A DNA stretch of 64,000 nucleotides from Streptomyces coelicoflavus (GCF_003112555.1 NZ_BEWB01000016.1:119100-183099); one strand, 5' to 3'; counted from the first letter of the stretch, positions 33,956 to 43,105 are shown. Notes: generated from the sequence alone by a model not told the origin. Numbers and translations: made by a program.

Positions 33956-34052
33956 GACCTGCCCGCCCCCCTTTACGCGATCCGTACGCGTTTCGTACGC
34001 GAAGTGAGCGTGAAATGTGCGCTTCTTGCTAAGGTCGGGGCAGGAGGTTCGC

Positions 34053-36284
34053 ATGTCCGAGCTGTTCGACCGGATCGACGCGCTCGTCGCGTCCCGCTCC
34101 CCGTTGCCGCCTCCGGCGGAACGCAGGCGACTGCGCCAGGCGCACGGCCTGACACTGGACGAGGTGGCCGCTGCACTTCAGGTGCGGCGCGCGACGGTCA
34201 GCGGCTGGGAGGCCGGCAAGACCGAGCCGCGGCCGCCGGAGCGCGACGCGTACGCCCGCATGCTCAAGCACCTCGCCCAGCTCTACCCCGCCACCGCTCA
34301 GGAACCCCCCGAGCCCGCCGCGGCCCCTGCCGTACCGGCCGTCCCCGAGACGCCTGCCGTACCGGCCACCCCCGCGCCACCCGCAGTCGAACCGGCACAA
34401 GCCCGCACCGCACCCGCACGCCCGGCCGCGGAGCCCGCGAACACGCGCCGCGCCGCCCCCGCCCCGCGCCCGGCGGCCACGACCCGGCCCGCATCGCGGC
34501 GTCCGGCCACGAGGAAGGCCGTCGCCGCGAACGCACCTGCGGGTGACGCCGACGCGCGGTTCGAGAACGGGCCGTTGGCGGTCGTCGACGTCGATGCGGA
34601 CGGCCGGGTGTCGGCGTACTGCGTCGGTGGGCTGGTCCTGGACGTGCCGGCGAAGTCGCTGCCCGCCCTGGTGGAGTGGACGCTGCGTGAAGGGCGGCTC
34701 GGTCAGCCGAGGTTGTCCGGGTCGGGCAAGGACGCCGACCCGCTGATCGTGCTGAGCGAGGCCGCGTGCGAGCGCTACGGCCTGCCCGTCTCGCTCTCCA
34801 GGGAGGAGCGGCTGGCCGGCCGGATCCCGCAGGGCCACAAGGTCGTCAAGCAGCTGTCGCGTGCCGACTGGCAGCTGACCAAGCGTGGTTTCGGGCCGTG
34901 GGCGAGGATCTACCGCCCCGCGCAGGGTTCGGAGCGGGCGTGCGTGCAGGTGTGCATCCCGTCGTGGGACGCCCTGGACACCCGGCACTGGGCGCACGCG
35001 GGGCAGTTGCCGCCGGCGGATCTGGCCCGCCTGCTGGGCACGTATGCGACCCGGGTGATGACACCGCGCGGCTCCACCGCCGTCACGGGTCTGGAGCTGA
35101 TGACCGCGCTGCACCCGCCGACCCGCGCCTCCGAACCCGACGCGACGGGGAAGCGGCACTGCGAGCACAACCCCGGCTCGCTGGGCAGGGATCCGGTGGA
35201 CTGCGCACCCTGCGAGGCCCCCGACGGGCACCCGCTCCTCGCCGATCTGCCGCGCTTCCACCAGCGCACCCCGGCCGAGGTCCTGGCGGAGGAGGCGTAC
35301 GACTGGGCGCGCCCGCTCACCGACGCCGAATGCCTGCGCCGCCACCTGGTGGGCATCGACGTGAACATGGCCTTCGCCGCCGGCGCCAACGGCCTGGCCG
35401 TCGGTCTCGGTGCGCCCACCCACGTCAGGAAGCCGGTGTTCGACCCGAAGCTGCCCGGCTCGTGGCTGGTCGACCTGTCCCACGTCGACCTGTCCCGGGT
35501 GAAGGCCGGCAAGGACACATGGGTGGACCTGGACGGGGAGCTGCTGCCCAGCCCGTTCACACCGAAGGGCGAGCGCCCCACGGGCCCGGCCTGGTACGCC
35601 ACGCCGACCGTGGCGTACGCGGTGGAACTCGGCTACGACGTGCGCCCGGCCGAGGCATGGGTGCGCCACGACAACGGGCGTTACCTGGACGGCTGGTACA
35701 ACCGGCTGCGCGACGCCTACCTCGCGACGATGGCCGATCTCGGTGTGGGCGCGGAGCTGTCGCCGGAGGAGTTTCTGAGGGCGATGGACGGCTACCGGCA
35801 GCGTGACCCGGAGCTGGCGATCGTGGTGTCCGCGGTCAAGGCGACCGTGAAGGGCGGCATCGGCAAGCTGCGTGAGCGCCCCCGGGGCGAGGGCTGGCGG
35901 CCGGGTCAGCCGTGGCGGGCCCTCGCCCGGCCGACCTGGCGTCCGGACATCCGCGCCGCCGTCATCTCCCGGACCCGGATCAACATGCACCGCAAGATCG
36001 TCAAGCATGCCGCCTTCACCGGTCAGTACCCGGTGGCGGTCCTCTCCGACTGCGCCGTCTACGCCTCCGACGGACCGTCGCCGCTGGACTTCCTGCCCTA
36101 CCGCGACGGCAAACCGCTGCCGGGCGGCTTCAGACTCGGCGTCAACCCGGGCCTGGTCAAGCACGAGGGCACCCAGAGCGTGCTGTGGGGCGAGGGCGTG
36201 CGTGAGCAGTTCGACGCCCCGGACCTCAACCTCGCCCGGTACATCAAGGACGGCACGGTCACCGACCGGGACACCGGGGAGTAG
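34053..36284 (+). CDS. tap: Telomere-associated protein Tap
   Basis: 743 aa, the length and arrangement of Streptomyces Tap. Tap binds the 3' overhang at linear replicon ends and recruits the terminal protein for end patching. The N-terminus is a helix-turn-helix (RRLRQAHGLTLDEVAAALQVRRATVSGWEAGKTEPRPPERDAYARMLKHL, residues 27-76). A 95-residue Ala/Pro/Arg linker follows. The large C-terminal domain has SAYCVGGLVLDVP, the Cys/His stretch GKRHCEHNPGSLGRDPVDCAPC, and RRHLVGIDVNMAFAAG, resembling a polymerase- or nuclease-like core. ATG at 34053 after CAGGAGG. It lies 10 nt before tpg, its functional partner. Confidence 0.93.
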   Translation: MSELFDRIDALVASRSPLPPPAERRRLRQAHGLTLDEVAAALQVRRATVSGWEAGKTEPRPPERDAYARMLKHLAQLYPATAQEPPEPAAAPAVPAVPETPAVPATPAPPAVEPAQARTAPARPAAEPANTRRAAPAPRPAATTRPASRRPATRKAVAANAPAGDADARFENGPLAVVDVDADGRVSAYCVGGLVLDVPAKSLPALVEWTLREGRLGQPRLSGSGKDADPLIVLSEAACERYGLPVSLSREERLAGRIPQGHKVVKQLSRADWQLTKRGFGPWARIYRPAQGSERACVQVCIPSWDALDTRHWAHAGQLPPADLARLLGTYATRVMTPRGSTAVTGLELMTALHPPTRASEPDATGKRHCEHNPGSLGRDPVDCAPCEAPDGHPLLADLPRFHQRTPAEVLAEEAYDWARPLTDAECLRRHLVGIDVNMAFAAGANGLAVGLGAPTHVRKPVFDPKLPGSWLVDLSHVDLSRVKAGKDTWVDLDGELLPSPFTPKGERPTGPAWYATPTVAYAVELGYDVRPAEAWVRHDNGRYLDGWYNRLRDAYLATMADLGVGAELSPEEFLRAMDGYRQRDPELAIVVSAVKATVKGGIGKLRERPRGEGWRPGQPWRALARPTWRPDIRAAVISRTRINMHRKIVKHAAFTGQYPVAVLSDCAVYASDGPSPLDFLPYRDGKPLPGGFRLGVNPGLVKHEGTQSVLWGEGVREQFDAPDLNLARYIKDGTVTDRDTGE

Positions 36285-36294
36285 GTAGAGCGCG

Positions 36295-36852
36295 ATGAGC
36301 ATGTTCGGGGACAGCCTGGACGCCGCGGTGCACAAGGCGTTCACCCGCCCGGCGCCCAAGGGCGCGCCCGCGCAGATGCGGTACCTGGTCCGGCAGATGA
36401 AGGGCACCCGCGCGGTCGCCCAGCTGCTGCGCGTCTCCCAGCGCACCGTCGAGCGGTATGTGAAGGACCAGATCAAGAAGCCCCGTCCGGACCTCGCCGC
36501 CCGCCTGGAGGGCGAGGTGAAGAAGCGCTGGCAGCCGCAGGTCCGTGCCAGGGCGCGGCGGACTGCGGCGACCACCGGCGGCATCGTCATCGACACCCGC
36601 GCCAGGATCGGCTACACCGCGCCGGTCGGCACGACGGACGAGGGCCGCCTCCGGCACCTGACCGTCGCCCTGCCGCCCCCGTACGCCGCCCGTCTCTTCG
36701 ACGCCCGGGAGCAGGGCGCCGGCGACCAGCAGCTCCAGCAGATCGCCGCCGAGGCACTCAAGGAGGTGTACTTCCAGGACAGCGGCCGTCGCGCCGGAAG
36801 CCTGGAGGAGGTCCGGTTCACGGACATCGAGCACCTCGAGTTCGGCCTCTAG
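36295..36852 (+). CDS. tpg: Telomere terminal protein Tpg
   Basis: 185 aa, the usual length of Streptomyces Tpg (184-185). Tpg is covalently attached to the 5' ends of linear chromosomes and plasmids and primes end synthesis. Visible features are MFGDSLDAAVHKAFTRPAPKGAPAQMRYLVRQMKGTRAVAQLLRVSQRTVERYVKDQIKKPRPDL, which includes the helix-turn-helix-like region. A basic, Arg-rich middle and the C-terminal RIGYTAPVGTTDEGRLRHLTV follow. ATG at 36295 with GGTAGAG upstream, 10 nt after tap. The intact pair shows the replicon is linear or was when the genes were acquired. Confidence 0.95.
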   Translation: MSMFGDSLDAAVHKAFTRPAPKGAPAQMRYLVRQMKGTRAVAQLLRVSQRTVERYVKDQIKKPRPDLAARLEGEVKKRWQPQVRARARRTAATTGGIVIDTRARIGYTAPVGTTDEGRLRHLTVALPPPYAARLFDAREQGAGDQQLQQIAAEALKEVYFQDSGRRAGSLEEVRFTDIEHLEFGL

Positions 36853-36883
36853 CGCCGCGGCGGGCCACGGTCGCCCGCGCCGG

Positions 36884-37705
36884 TCAGGTGATCGGTGTGG
36901 AGACGGTGCCGATGCCGTCGACGCTCACCTCGACCCGGTCTCCCGCCCTCAGATACCAGCTCGGGGTCCGGGCCCGGCCCACTCCGCCGGGGGTGCCGGT
37001 GAGGATCAGGTCGCCGGGGCGGAGCGGGATCATGGTCGACACGTACGCGACCAGGTACTCCGGGCCGAACAGCAGGTCCGCGACCGGGTCTTCCTGGACC
37101 GGGACGCCGTTGACGGTGGTGCGCAGTGTCGCACCCGCCGGGTCGAATGCGTCGGGGGTGACCAGGACGGGCCCCACGGGGGTGGTACGGGCCCAGATCT
37201 TGCCCTGGAGCCACTCGGTGGTGCGGTTCTGCCATCCGCGCATCGAGATGTCGTTGGCCACCGTGAATCCGGCGATGTACCGGCCCGCCTCCTCCTCCCG
37301 CACCCGGTAGGCGGGGCGCCCCACGACGACGGCCAGCTCCCCCTCCCAGTCCATCTCCGGGTCCTCCGGCACGGTCGCCACCGGATCGGCGGGACCGGTC
37401 AGGGTGTCGGCGAACTTCGCGAAGAGCGTGGGGTGGGCCGGCAGCTCGCGGCCCATCTCCTTGATGTGCGCCTTGTAGTTGAGTCCCGCGCACACCACGT
37501 GGGAGGGATGCGGAACCAGGGTGTGCAGCTCGGCCTCGTCCCGGCGGTGCCGTTGGCCGCCGGTGGCCGTCCGTGCGACCTGCCGCCAGTCCTCGTCGGC
37601 CAGCAGGGAGCCGACGTCGGCGTGGCCGGGTATCTCCGTGAACACCTCACCGTCGAGTCGGGCGGCGCTCGTTCCCGTGCGCGTGCGGATCGTTGCCAGT
37701 CTCAT
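36884..37705 (-). CDS. Fumarylacetoacetate hydrolase (FAH) family protein
   Basis: 273-aa enzyme of the FAH fold, which includes meta-cleavage hydratases, decarboxylases, isomerases and acylpyruvases. Conserved features are CAGLNYKAHIKEMG near residue 75, KFADTLTGPADP, and the metal ligands in MDWEGELAVVVGR (Glu pair). GFTVANDISMRGWQ carries the Asp, and LRPGDLILTGTPGGVG follows. ATG at 37705 after AGGAAGG. Last gene of the leftward aromatic operon, 15 nt after the monooxygenase. It is the likely late step, processing a ring-cleaved oxo-acid. It ends 31 nt from the convergent tpg stop. Confidence 0.92.
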   Translation of the reverse strand: MRLATIRTRTGTSAARLDGEVFTEIPGHADVGSLLADEDWRQVARTATGGQRHRRDEAELHTLVPHPSHVVCAGLNYKAHIKEMGRELPAHPTLFAKFADTLTGPADPVATVPEDPEMDWEGELAVVVGRPAYRVREEEAGRYIAGFTVANDISMRGWQNRTTEWLQGKIWARTTPVGPVLVTPDAFDPAGATLRTTVNGVPVQEDPVADLLFGPEYLVAYVSTMIPLRPGDLILTGTPGGVGRARTPSWYLRAGDRVEVSVDGIGTVSTPIT

Positions 37706-37719
37706 CCGTGTTTCCTTCC

Positions 37720-38913
37720 TCAGGCGCCTGCGGCGGTGGTCCCGGGGACGACGAGGTCGAAGAATCCCCAGTGCGAACCAGTGGGCAGGGTGCCCGACAG
37801 CATGCGGCCGCACTTCTGCGTCACGATGTGCGAGGAGCCCCGGTGCTGGCTTCCGGCGTGGCTGTCGCGGAAGAAGCGCTGAAGGACGCCGTCCCGCATG
37901 ACCTGCGCGCCCGCGAAGCGGTGCACGAGCTGGCTGATCTCCAGTGCGGTCCGGGTGGCGAGGCTGCATGCGAGGCGCGACATGGTCTCCTGCTCGTCGT
38001 TCAGCTGCGCGCCGGTCGCGAGGGCGGCCTCGTTGTCGCGCCAGGTGTCCCGCAGCAGGGCCCGGGTGCCCCGGACGTGCGAGTAGTGGCGGGCGAACTC
38101 GGCGAAGAACTCGTCGCTGGTGACCGGGGACCCCTCGGCGGGGTCCTTGCGACGGGTCAGCTCGCGCAGTTCGTCGAGCATGCGCCGGCCGACGCCCTGG
38201 GACCAGGCCGCCTGGTGCAGGCCCGCCATCAGGGCGGGGCTCGGCCCGTTCGCGGCGCGGCCGCGCGGAGAACGCGGGCCCACGGCGAACACGTACCTGT
38301 CGTCGACCAGCAGCTCCTCGGCCCGGTAGTCGAGGCTGGAGGTCGCGCGCAGGCCGAGCATGTCCCAGTTGTCGCTGATGCGCAGGGCCGGCCGGGGCAC
38401 CAGGCAGACCAGCCGTTGTCCCGTTCCCTCGACGGTCACCGCGAGGTTGAGGTGGGTGGCCATGGACACCCCGGGGGCGAACTGCCAGGTGCCGTTCACC
38501 CGGTAGCCGCTCCCGACGCGCACCGCACGGCCGGCGAAAGCGGTGGACTGGCCCGCCACCAGGGGGAAGGTGCCCTCGGCGAAGAGGGCGGCCACCGCCT
38601 CGTCACCCAGGTAGGTGGCGGCGGTCGCCGTCTCGCTCGCCACGGCGCGCACGAGCCAGCCGAGCGAGGCGTCGGCGTGGGACAGCTTCTCCATGACCCG
38701 CATGATCTGGAGCGGGGTCGCCTCCATGCCGCCGAGTGCGGCCGGCGCCATCAGACCGAAGACGCCGCTCGCGCGCAGCGCCTCCTGCACGGCCGGTGTC
38801 GGACGCCGCAGGCGTTCGCTGTCCGCGGCCTCGCGCTGGAGCAGCGGGTAGATGTCGTCGAGGACCGTCAGCAACTCGCCGACGGCACCGTCCTGTTCCG
38901 CGCGGACCGTCAT
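37720..38913 (-). CDS. Flavin-dependent monooxygenase, acyl-CoA dehydrogenase fold (HsaA/DszC-like)
   Basis: 397-aa oxygenase of the two-component group D type. ACAD-like layout: helical N-terminus (RPTPAVQEALRASGVFGLMAPAALGGMEA), beta domain with GYRVNGTWQFAPGVSMATHL near 145 and DNWDMLGLRATSSLDYRAEELLVDD near 190. The helical C-terminus is ALEISQLVHRFAGAQVMRDGVLQRFFRDSHAGSQH. The ACAD catalytic Glu is not evident and the ending HAGSQHRGSS suggests FMNH2/FADH2 use. Its ATG overlaps the flavin reductase stop (ATGA), giving an oxygenase/reductase pair. Hydroxylates an aromatic or similar substrate; identity unknown. Confidence 0.88.
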   Translation of the reverse strand: MTVRAEQDGAVGELLTVLDDIYPLLQREAADSERLRRPTPAVQEALRASGVFGLMAPAALGGMEATPLQIMRVMEKLSHADASLGWLVRAVASETATAATYLGDEAVAALFAEGTFPLVAGQSTAFAGRAVRVGSGYRVNGTWQFAPGVSMATHLNLAVTVEGTGQRLVCLVPRPALRISDNWDMLGLRATSSLDYRAEELLVDDRYVFAVGPRSPRGRAANGPSPALMAGLHQAAWSQGVGRRMLDELRELTRRKDPAEGSPVTSDEFFAEFARHYSHVRGTRALLRDTWRDNEAALATGAQLNDEQETMSRLACSLATRTALEISQLVHRFAGAQVMRDGVLQRFFRDSHAGSQHRGSSHIVTQKCGRMLSGTLPTGSHWGFFDLVVPGTTAAGA

Positions 38914-39488
38914 GGCCGCCTCCCCTCGGGGTCGTCGGATTCCTGGGCCAGCGCGCTCCACTGGCCCCGGTAGAAGAGGAGCGGGCTGGTGCCGTCCCGC
39001 TGGCCGTGGGACACGACCCGGCCGAGGACCAGGACGTGGTCCCCGCCGTCGTACCCGGCCCACGGCGTGCACTGGAAGTAGGCGGGTGAGCCGCCGATCC
39101 TCGGTGCGGCGGCCCCGTCCTCGACCCAGGCGACGGGCCGCGACTGCGGCTTTCCCGCGAAGTGCAGGGCGGTGTCGAGCTGGTCGTCCCCCAGGACGTT
39201 GACCGCGAAGGGGCGTTCCAGCAGGTACGTGAGCGACCGTGAGGTCCGCTGCATGGAGACCAGCACCAGGGGCGGGTCGAGCGAGACGGAGGTGAAGGAG
39301 TTCACGGTGATGCCGTAGTACTCGCCGCCGGACTCGTAGGTGAGGACGACGACGCCGGTGGCGAAGTTGCCGAGGGCGTTGCGCAGTTGACGGGGATCGG
39401 CGAGCGACGGGGCCGCGGGGCCCGACCCGGGGGTGCCGGCGTCGGCCGCTTTCTCGTAGATCTCGGAGTCCCACATGATGTCGGTCAT
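38910..39488 (-). CDS. Flavin reductase (HpaC-like)
   Basis: 192-aa NAD(P)H:flavin oxidoreductase. Core motifs: RQLRNALGNFATGVVVLTYESGG near residue 35, GITVNSFTSVSLDPPLVLVSMQRTSRSL near 60, PFAVNVLGDDQ near 93, and GGDHVLVLGRVVSH near 150. It supplies reduced flavin to a partner monooxygenase. It overlaps the HsaA-like gene by 4 nt. It is the only reductase in an operon that also encodes an HpaB-type oxygenase, so it may serve both. Confidence 0.93.
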   Translation of the reverse strand: MTDIMWDSEIYEKAADAGTPGSGPAAPSLADPRQLRNALGNFATGVVVLTYESGGEYYGITVNSFTSVSLDPPLVLVSMQRTSRSLTYLLERPFAVNVLGDDQLDTALHFAGKPQSRPVAWVEDGAAAPRIGGSPAYFQCTPWAGYDGGDHVLVLGRVVSHGQRDGTSPLLFYRGQWSALAQESDDPEGRRP

Positions 39489-39594
39489 CTCGACCTCCTT
39501 GACTCATGGGTCCGGCCGCGTGCGGGGCCGGTGGAAGTGACGGGCTCGGGTGGACCGGCGGGTGCGGGCGTCCCCTCGCACCCGCCGGCCGGCT

Positions 39595-41052
39595 TCAGAC
39601 GGCTTCCTCCGCGGCCTCCTGGTCGGAGACGAAGGAGGTGCCGGTGCCCTCGGGCAGCACGCGCCGCAGCACCGGGTAGACGACGAGCGTCAGCGCGAAG
39701 GAGACCAGGAACCCGAGGGAGAACACGTCGGTGGCCATCAGGGCGATGCCGACGGCGGCGGACAGCACCAGGGTGATCACTCCGGCCCAGTTCCACCGCT
39801 CCACCCGGTGCGTGCTCCGGTCGTAACGGGCGCGTCGTACGAGGTAGTAGTCGGCGATCATCACGCCGCAAATGCCGAGTGTCATGGAACCGAGGTAGGC
39901 CAGGTAGTCGGTGAACTTCTCCAGGATTCCGGCGGCGATCATCACCAGGGCGACGATGTTGCCGGCCACCACCATGACCGCGCGGCCCGGTTTGCGGCCG
40001 GTGAGCGAGTCGACGAGGTTCACCAGGGAGAGCGAGCCGGAGTAGGCGTTGATGGCCTGCGCCTTGGCCTGGGCGGCGTAGATGGTGATGAACCCCGCCC
40101 AGCCCGCGAAGACGACGAAGAAGGCACCCGTGTTCTGCATGACGTAGGTGCTGCCCGCCGCGGCGGCGGCCTCCCGGCCCAGGTCGGTGTTGTGGGCCAT
40201 GAGGTGGTCGACGACCTCGGGCATGCCGCCGATCACGACGAGCGACCCGAGGACGGTCATCAGGACGTTCTGGGTGAGGGGGCCGGCGGCCGCGAGGATC
40301 GTGACGTCGCGGCGCGTGCGGCAGTAGCGGGCGAAGTCCGTCGTGACCAGTGCGATCGTGCCGGCGGTCGCGCCCATGACCCCCACGGCGGCCTCGAAGC
40401 GCGGCCACACACCGCCGGGCACCACGCCCCCGTAGCCGAACACCTCCGTCGGGTCGGCGCCCTGGATCACGTAGATGTGCACGATCATGTAGACCGTGAC
40501 GAGCAGGGTGACGGCCGTCAGCACACCGGACGCGCGCAGGGCGAACTTCAGGCCGAAGACGGCGAGCGTGATCCACGCCAGCGTCATCAGGCCGTAGATG
40601 AGGATGCGGTTCGGCCACGAGTCGGGCAGGTCGAACATGAGCAGGGTGCCCTGGTAGAGCAGGGCGGCCTCCACGGCGAGGAAGCCGAGGATCATGAACG
40701 CGAAGACGATCGAACCGAGCGCCGACCCCACGAAGCCGAACCCGAAGAACCGGGAGGTGAGGGTGGAGGACATGCCGGTCTCGAACGCCATCCGGCCGAG
40801 GGACCTGCCGAGGAGGACCGCGAAGGCGGCGACGAGCACGCCGACGGTGAGACCGACGGCGAAGCCGGCCAGGACGACGGTGAAGCCGGCGATGGCGAAC
40901 ACGACGAGCGCGGTCGCGACGCTGACCGGACTGAGGGCGAGTTGGTAGCCGCTCTTCCGGTCCGCCGCGGGCACGCTGACCAGAGCGTGATCCTCCGCCG
41001 CTGCCGCCAGGGCCGACTCGGTGGATCTGGGAATTCCGGTGTGTGAGGACAC
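39595..41052 (-). CDS. NCS1-family permease (cytosine/purine/hydantoin type)
   Basis: 485-aa membrane transporter with about 12 hydrophobic segments. Family features are YQLALSPVSVATALVVFAIAGFTVVLAGF, GRMAFETGMSSTLTSRFFGFGFVGSALGSIVFAF, and VPGGVWPRFEAAVGVMGATAGTIALVTTDFARYCRTRRD. It starts at GTG 41052 with AGGA 5 nt upstream. NCS1 carriers take up nitrogen-containing ring compounds (cytosine, allantoin, hydantoins, nicotinamide-type molecules). In this operon it probably imports the growth substrate, one clue that the substrate is an N-heterocycle. Confidence 0.9.
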   Translation of the reverse strand: MSSHTGIPRSTESALAAAAEDHALVSVPAADRKSGYQLALSPVSVATALVVFAIAGFTVVLAGFAVGLTVGVLVAAFAVLLGRSLGRMAFETGMSSTLTSRFFGFGFVGSALGSIVFAFMILGFLAVEAALLYQGTLLMFDLPDSWPNRILIYGLMTLAWITLAVFGLKFALRASGVLTAVTLLVTVYMIVHIYVIQGADPTEVFGYGGVVPGGVWPRFEAAVGVMGATAGTIALVTTDFARYCRTRRDVTILAAAGPLTQNVLMTVLGSLVVIGGMPEVVDHLMAHNTDLGREAAAAAGSTYVMQNTGAFFVVFAGWAGFITIYAAQAKAQAINAYSGSLSLVNLVDSLTGRKPGRAVMVVAGNIVALVMIAAGILEKFTDYLAYLGSMTLGICGVMIADYYLVRRARYDRSTHRVERWNWAGVITLVLSAAVGIALMATDVFSLGFLVSFALTLVVYPVLRRVLPEGTGTSFVSDQEAAEEAV

Positions 41053-41087
41053 AGTTCCTACCCCTCCAAGAAAGTGACCACGCGCGG

Positions 41088-41489
41088 TCAGTCCGCGCTG
41101 CAGCCCGCGACGGCGACGGCTTCGATCTCCAGGAGGATCCCGGGCTTGGCGAGTGCCGCGACCTGGACCAGGGAGCAGGCCGGGAAGTCGCCGGTGAAGA
41201 ACTCCCGGCGGGCCTTCCAGACCTCGGCGTTGTCCTTCATGTCGGTGACGAAGATCGTCATCTTGACGATGTCGTCCATGGCCGCTCCGGCCGCTTCGAC
41301 CAGGTTCTTGATCTTCTGGAAGACGGTCCTGGCCTGGGTGTAGGCGGTGTCGCCCACAAGGGTCTCCCCGTCGCGGCCGCGCGCCGTCATGCCGGAGATC
41401 ATGATCAGGTCGTCCACCCGCAGGCAGTTCGACCACATGCCGTCCGCGGGCTCGCGCACCGCGTCGGAGCAGAAACGTTCCTTCTTCAT
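41088..41489 (-). CDS. RidA/YjgF-family protein (possible 2-aminomuconate-type deaminase)
   Basis: 133-aa trimeric-fold protein. Conserved blocks are DGMWSNCLRVDDLIMISGMTA near residue 17, QARTVFQKIKNLVEAAGAAMDDIVKMTIFVTDMKD, and FPACSLVQVAALAKPGILLEIEAVAVA at the end. In archetypal RidA the position after FPA is the Arg that binds the imine acid. Here it is Cys, so this belongs to an arginine-less Rid group. RidA-like proteins occur in aminophenol pathways as 2-aminomuconate deaminase, and the neighbours (extradiol dioxygenase, aldehyde dehydrogenase, FAH enzyme) fit that role. Role inferred. Confidence 0.9.
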   Translation of the reverse strand: MKKERFCSDAVREPADGMWSNCLRVDDLIMISGMTARGRDGETLVGDTAYTQARTVFQKIKNLVEAAGAAMDDIVKMTIFVTDMKDNAEVWKARREFFTGDFPACSLVQVAALAKPGILLEIEAVAVAGCSAD

Positions 41490-41551
41490 GGTGGTGATCC
41501 TCGGGTCTCTCGGAGTTCCAGGGGGTGCGGGGGTTCCAGGGGTGGTGGTTC

Positions 41552-43105
41552 TCAGAGGTCGATCCGGTTGTCCCAGGCGGAGGTGCCGCCCCAGTTCACG
41601 CAGACGCTCTGGCGCCGCATGAAGCCCTTCCAGGCGTCCGAGCCGGCCGTCCGGCCGCCGCCGGTCTCCTTCTCGCCGCCGAAGGCGGAACCGACGTCGG
41701 CGCCGGTGGTGCCCATGTTGATGCGGACGATCCCGCAGTCGCTGCCCCGGGCGGACAGGAACGTCTCGATGTGGGTGAGGTTGGTGCTGTGCATGCCCGA
41801 GGCCAGGCCCTGGGCCACGCCGTTGTGGATCTCGATGGCCTCGTCGAGGTCCCGGTAGGTGAGGACCGAGACGATCGGCGCGAAGGTCTCCGACCGGGCG
41901 ATGGCGAAGTGCGGACGCACCCCGGTGACGATGGCCGGCTCGACGTACAGGCCGGGGCGGTCGATCACCCGGCCGCCGTACGCCACCGTGGCGCCCTCGC
42001 GCTCGGCGCCGGCGAGGACGTCCTGGTAGTCCCGCACCGCGCGCCGGTCGATCAGGGGGCCGACGACGGTGTCCCGTTCGCGCGGGTCGCCGACGGTGAT
42101 CTGGTCGAAGGCCTTCTTCATCAGCTCGACCAGCTCGCCGGCGATGCTCTCGTGGGCGATCACGCGGCGGGTGCTGGTGCAGCGCTGCCCGGTCGTGCCG
42201 ACCACGCCGAACGTGAGGGCCCTGGCGGCGAGTTCCAGGTCGGCACTCTCGTCGACGATGCAGCCGTTGTTGCCCGAGCACTCCAGCTGGTACCTGCGGC
42301 CGAGGGTCGAACCGACCGTGTCGGCGACCTTGCGGCCCACACCGGTGGAGCCGGTGAACGAGATCATCGCGACACGGGTGTCCGCGACGAGCCGCTCGGC
42401 GACCGCGTCGTCCTCGGGGAGGAAGAGCGAGAAGACACCCTCGCAGCCCAGCTCCGCCGCCGCCCGGTTGACCAGCTTCTGCACCGCGATCGCCGTCAGC
42501 GGCACCTTCGGGCTCGGCTTCCAGATCACCGTGTTGCCGGCGATCGCGGACAGGAAGCCGTTCTGCGCCCAGACGGCGGCCGGGAAGTTGTACGCGCTGA
42601 TCAGGCCGACGACTCCCAGCGGCAGCCACTGGTCGTACATGCGGTGCTCGGCACGCTGGGACTGCTGGGTGAAGCCGTACAGCATCCGCGCCTGGCCGGC
42701 CGCCAGGGTGGACATGTCGACGGCCTCGCGCAGTTCGCCCTTGGCCTCCATCGTCGACTTGCCGGTGTCGAGCGACACGATCCCGGCCAGGCTGTCGAGG
42801 TGCTGCTCGATCAACTGCCCGATGCGGCGCACGAATTCACCGCGCCGGGGCGGCGGCACCATGCGCCACTTCTTCTGGGTCTCGACCGCGGCACTCACCA
42901 GGGCCTCGTAGTCCCGCGCGTCCGAGGCCGCGATCCGGCCGACGGTCTCGCCGTCGGCCGGGCACTGCGCCTCGATGACCGGCCGGTCCTCGACGGGCCC
43001 CCAGCCGAGCGAGTCGGCGTAGGTCCCGGAGTGCACGTGGTCCAGGCCGAACTCGGCCAGCACCTTCCCGGTGTCGAACACGGTGCTGTTCGTCTCGCTC
43101 ATCAT
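41552..43105 (-). CDS. Aldehyde dehydrogenase (ALDH7-like)
   Basis: 517-aa NAD(P)-dependent dehydrogenase. NFPAAVWAQNGFLSAIAGNTVIWKPSP near residue 165 binds the cofactor, and SFTGSTGVGRKV is the glycine motif near 240. The catalytic pair lies in YQLECSGNN (Glu near 262) and GTTGQRCTSTRR (Cys near 297). The closing MGTTGADVGSAFGGEKETGGGRTAGSDAWKGFMRRQ is typical. The GQRCTxxRR motif points to the ALDH7/semialdehyde group. It probably oxidises the semialdehyde made by ring cleavage. Start could be either of two adjacent ATGs (43105 or 43102). Confidence 0.93.
   Translation of the reverse strand: MMSETNSTVFDTGKVLAEFGLDHVHSGTYADSLGWGPVEDRPVIEAQCPADGETVGRIAASDARDYEALVSAAVETQKKWRMVPPPRRGEFVRRIGQLIEQHLDSLAGIVSLDTGKSTMEAKGELREAVDMSTLAAGQARMLYGFTQQSQRAEHRMYDQWLPLGVVGLISAYNFPAAVWAQNGFLSAIAGNTVIWKPSPKVPLTAIAVQKLVNRAAAELGCEGVFSLFLPEDDAVAERLVADTRVAMISFTGSTGVGRKVADTVGSTLGRRYQLECSGNNGCIVDESADLELAARALTFGVVGTTGQRCTSTRRVIAHESIAGELVELMKKAFDQITVGDPRERDTVVGPLIDRRAVRDYQDVLAGAEREGATVAYGGRVIDRPGLYVEPAIVTGVRPHFAIARSETFAPIVSVLTYRDLDEAIEIHNGVAQGLASGMHSTNLTHIETFLSARGSDCGIVRINMGTTGADVGSAFGGEKETGGGRTAGSDAWKGFMRRQSVCVNWGGTSAWDNRIDL

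Noticed and set aside
33956..34052. Telomere-like or origin-like palindromes just before tap
   Set aside because: Two CGTACGCG motifs are present, but no multi-palindrome telomere structure or DnaA-box cluster is visible.
34029..36596. 855-codon minus-strand open frame opposite tap and tpg
   Set aside because: Shadow of the tap-tpg coding strand; composition is Arg/Gly/Val/His-rich with no motif.
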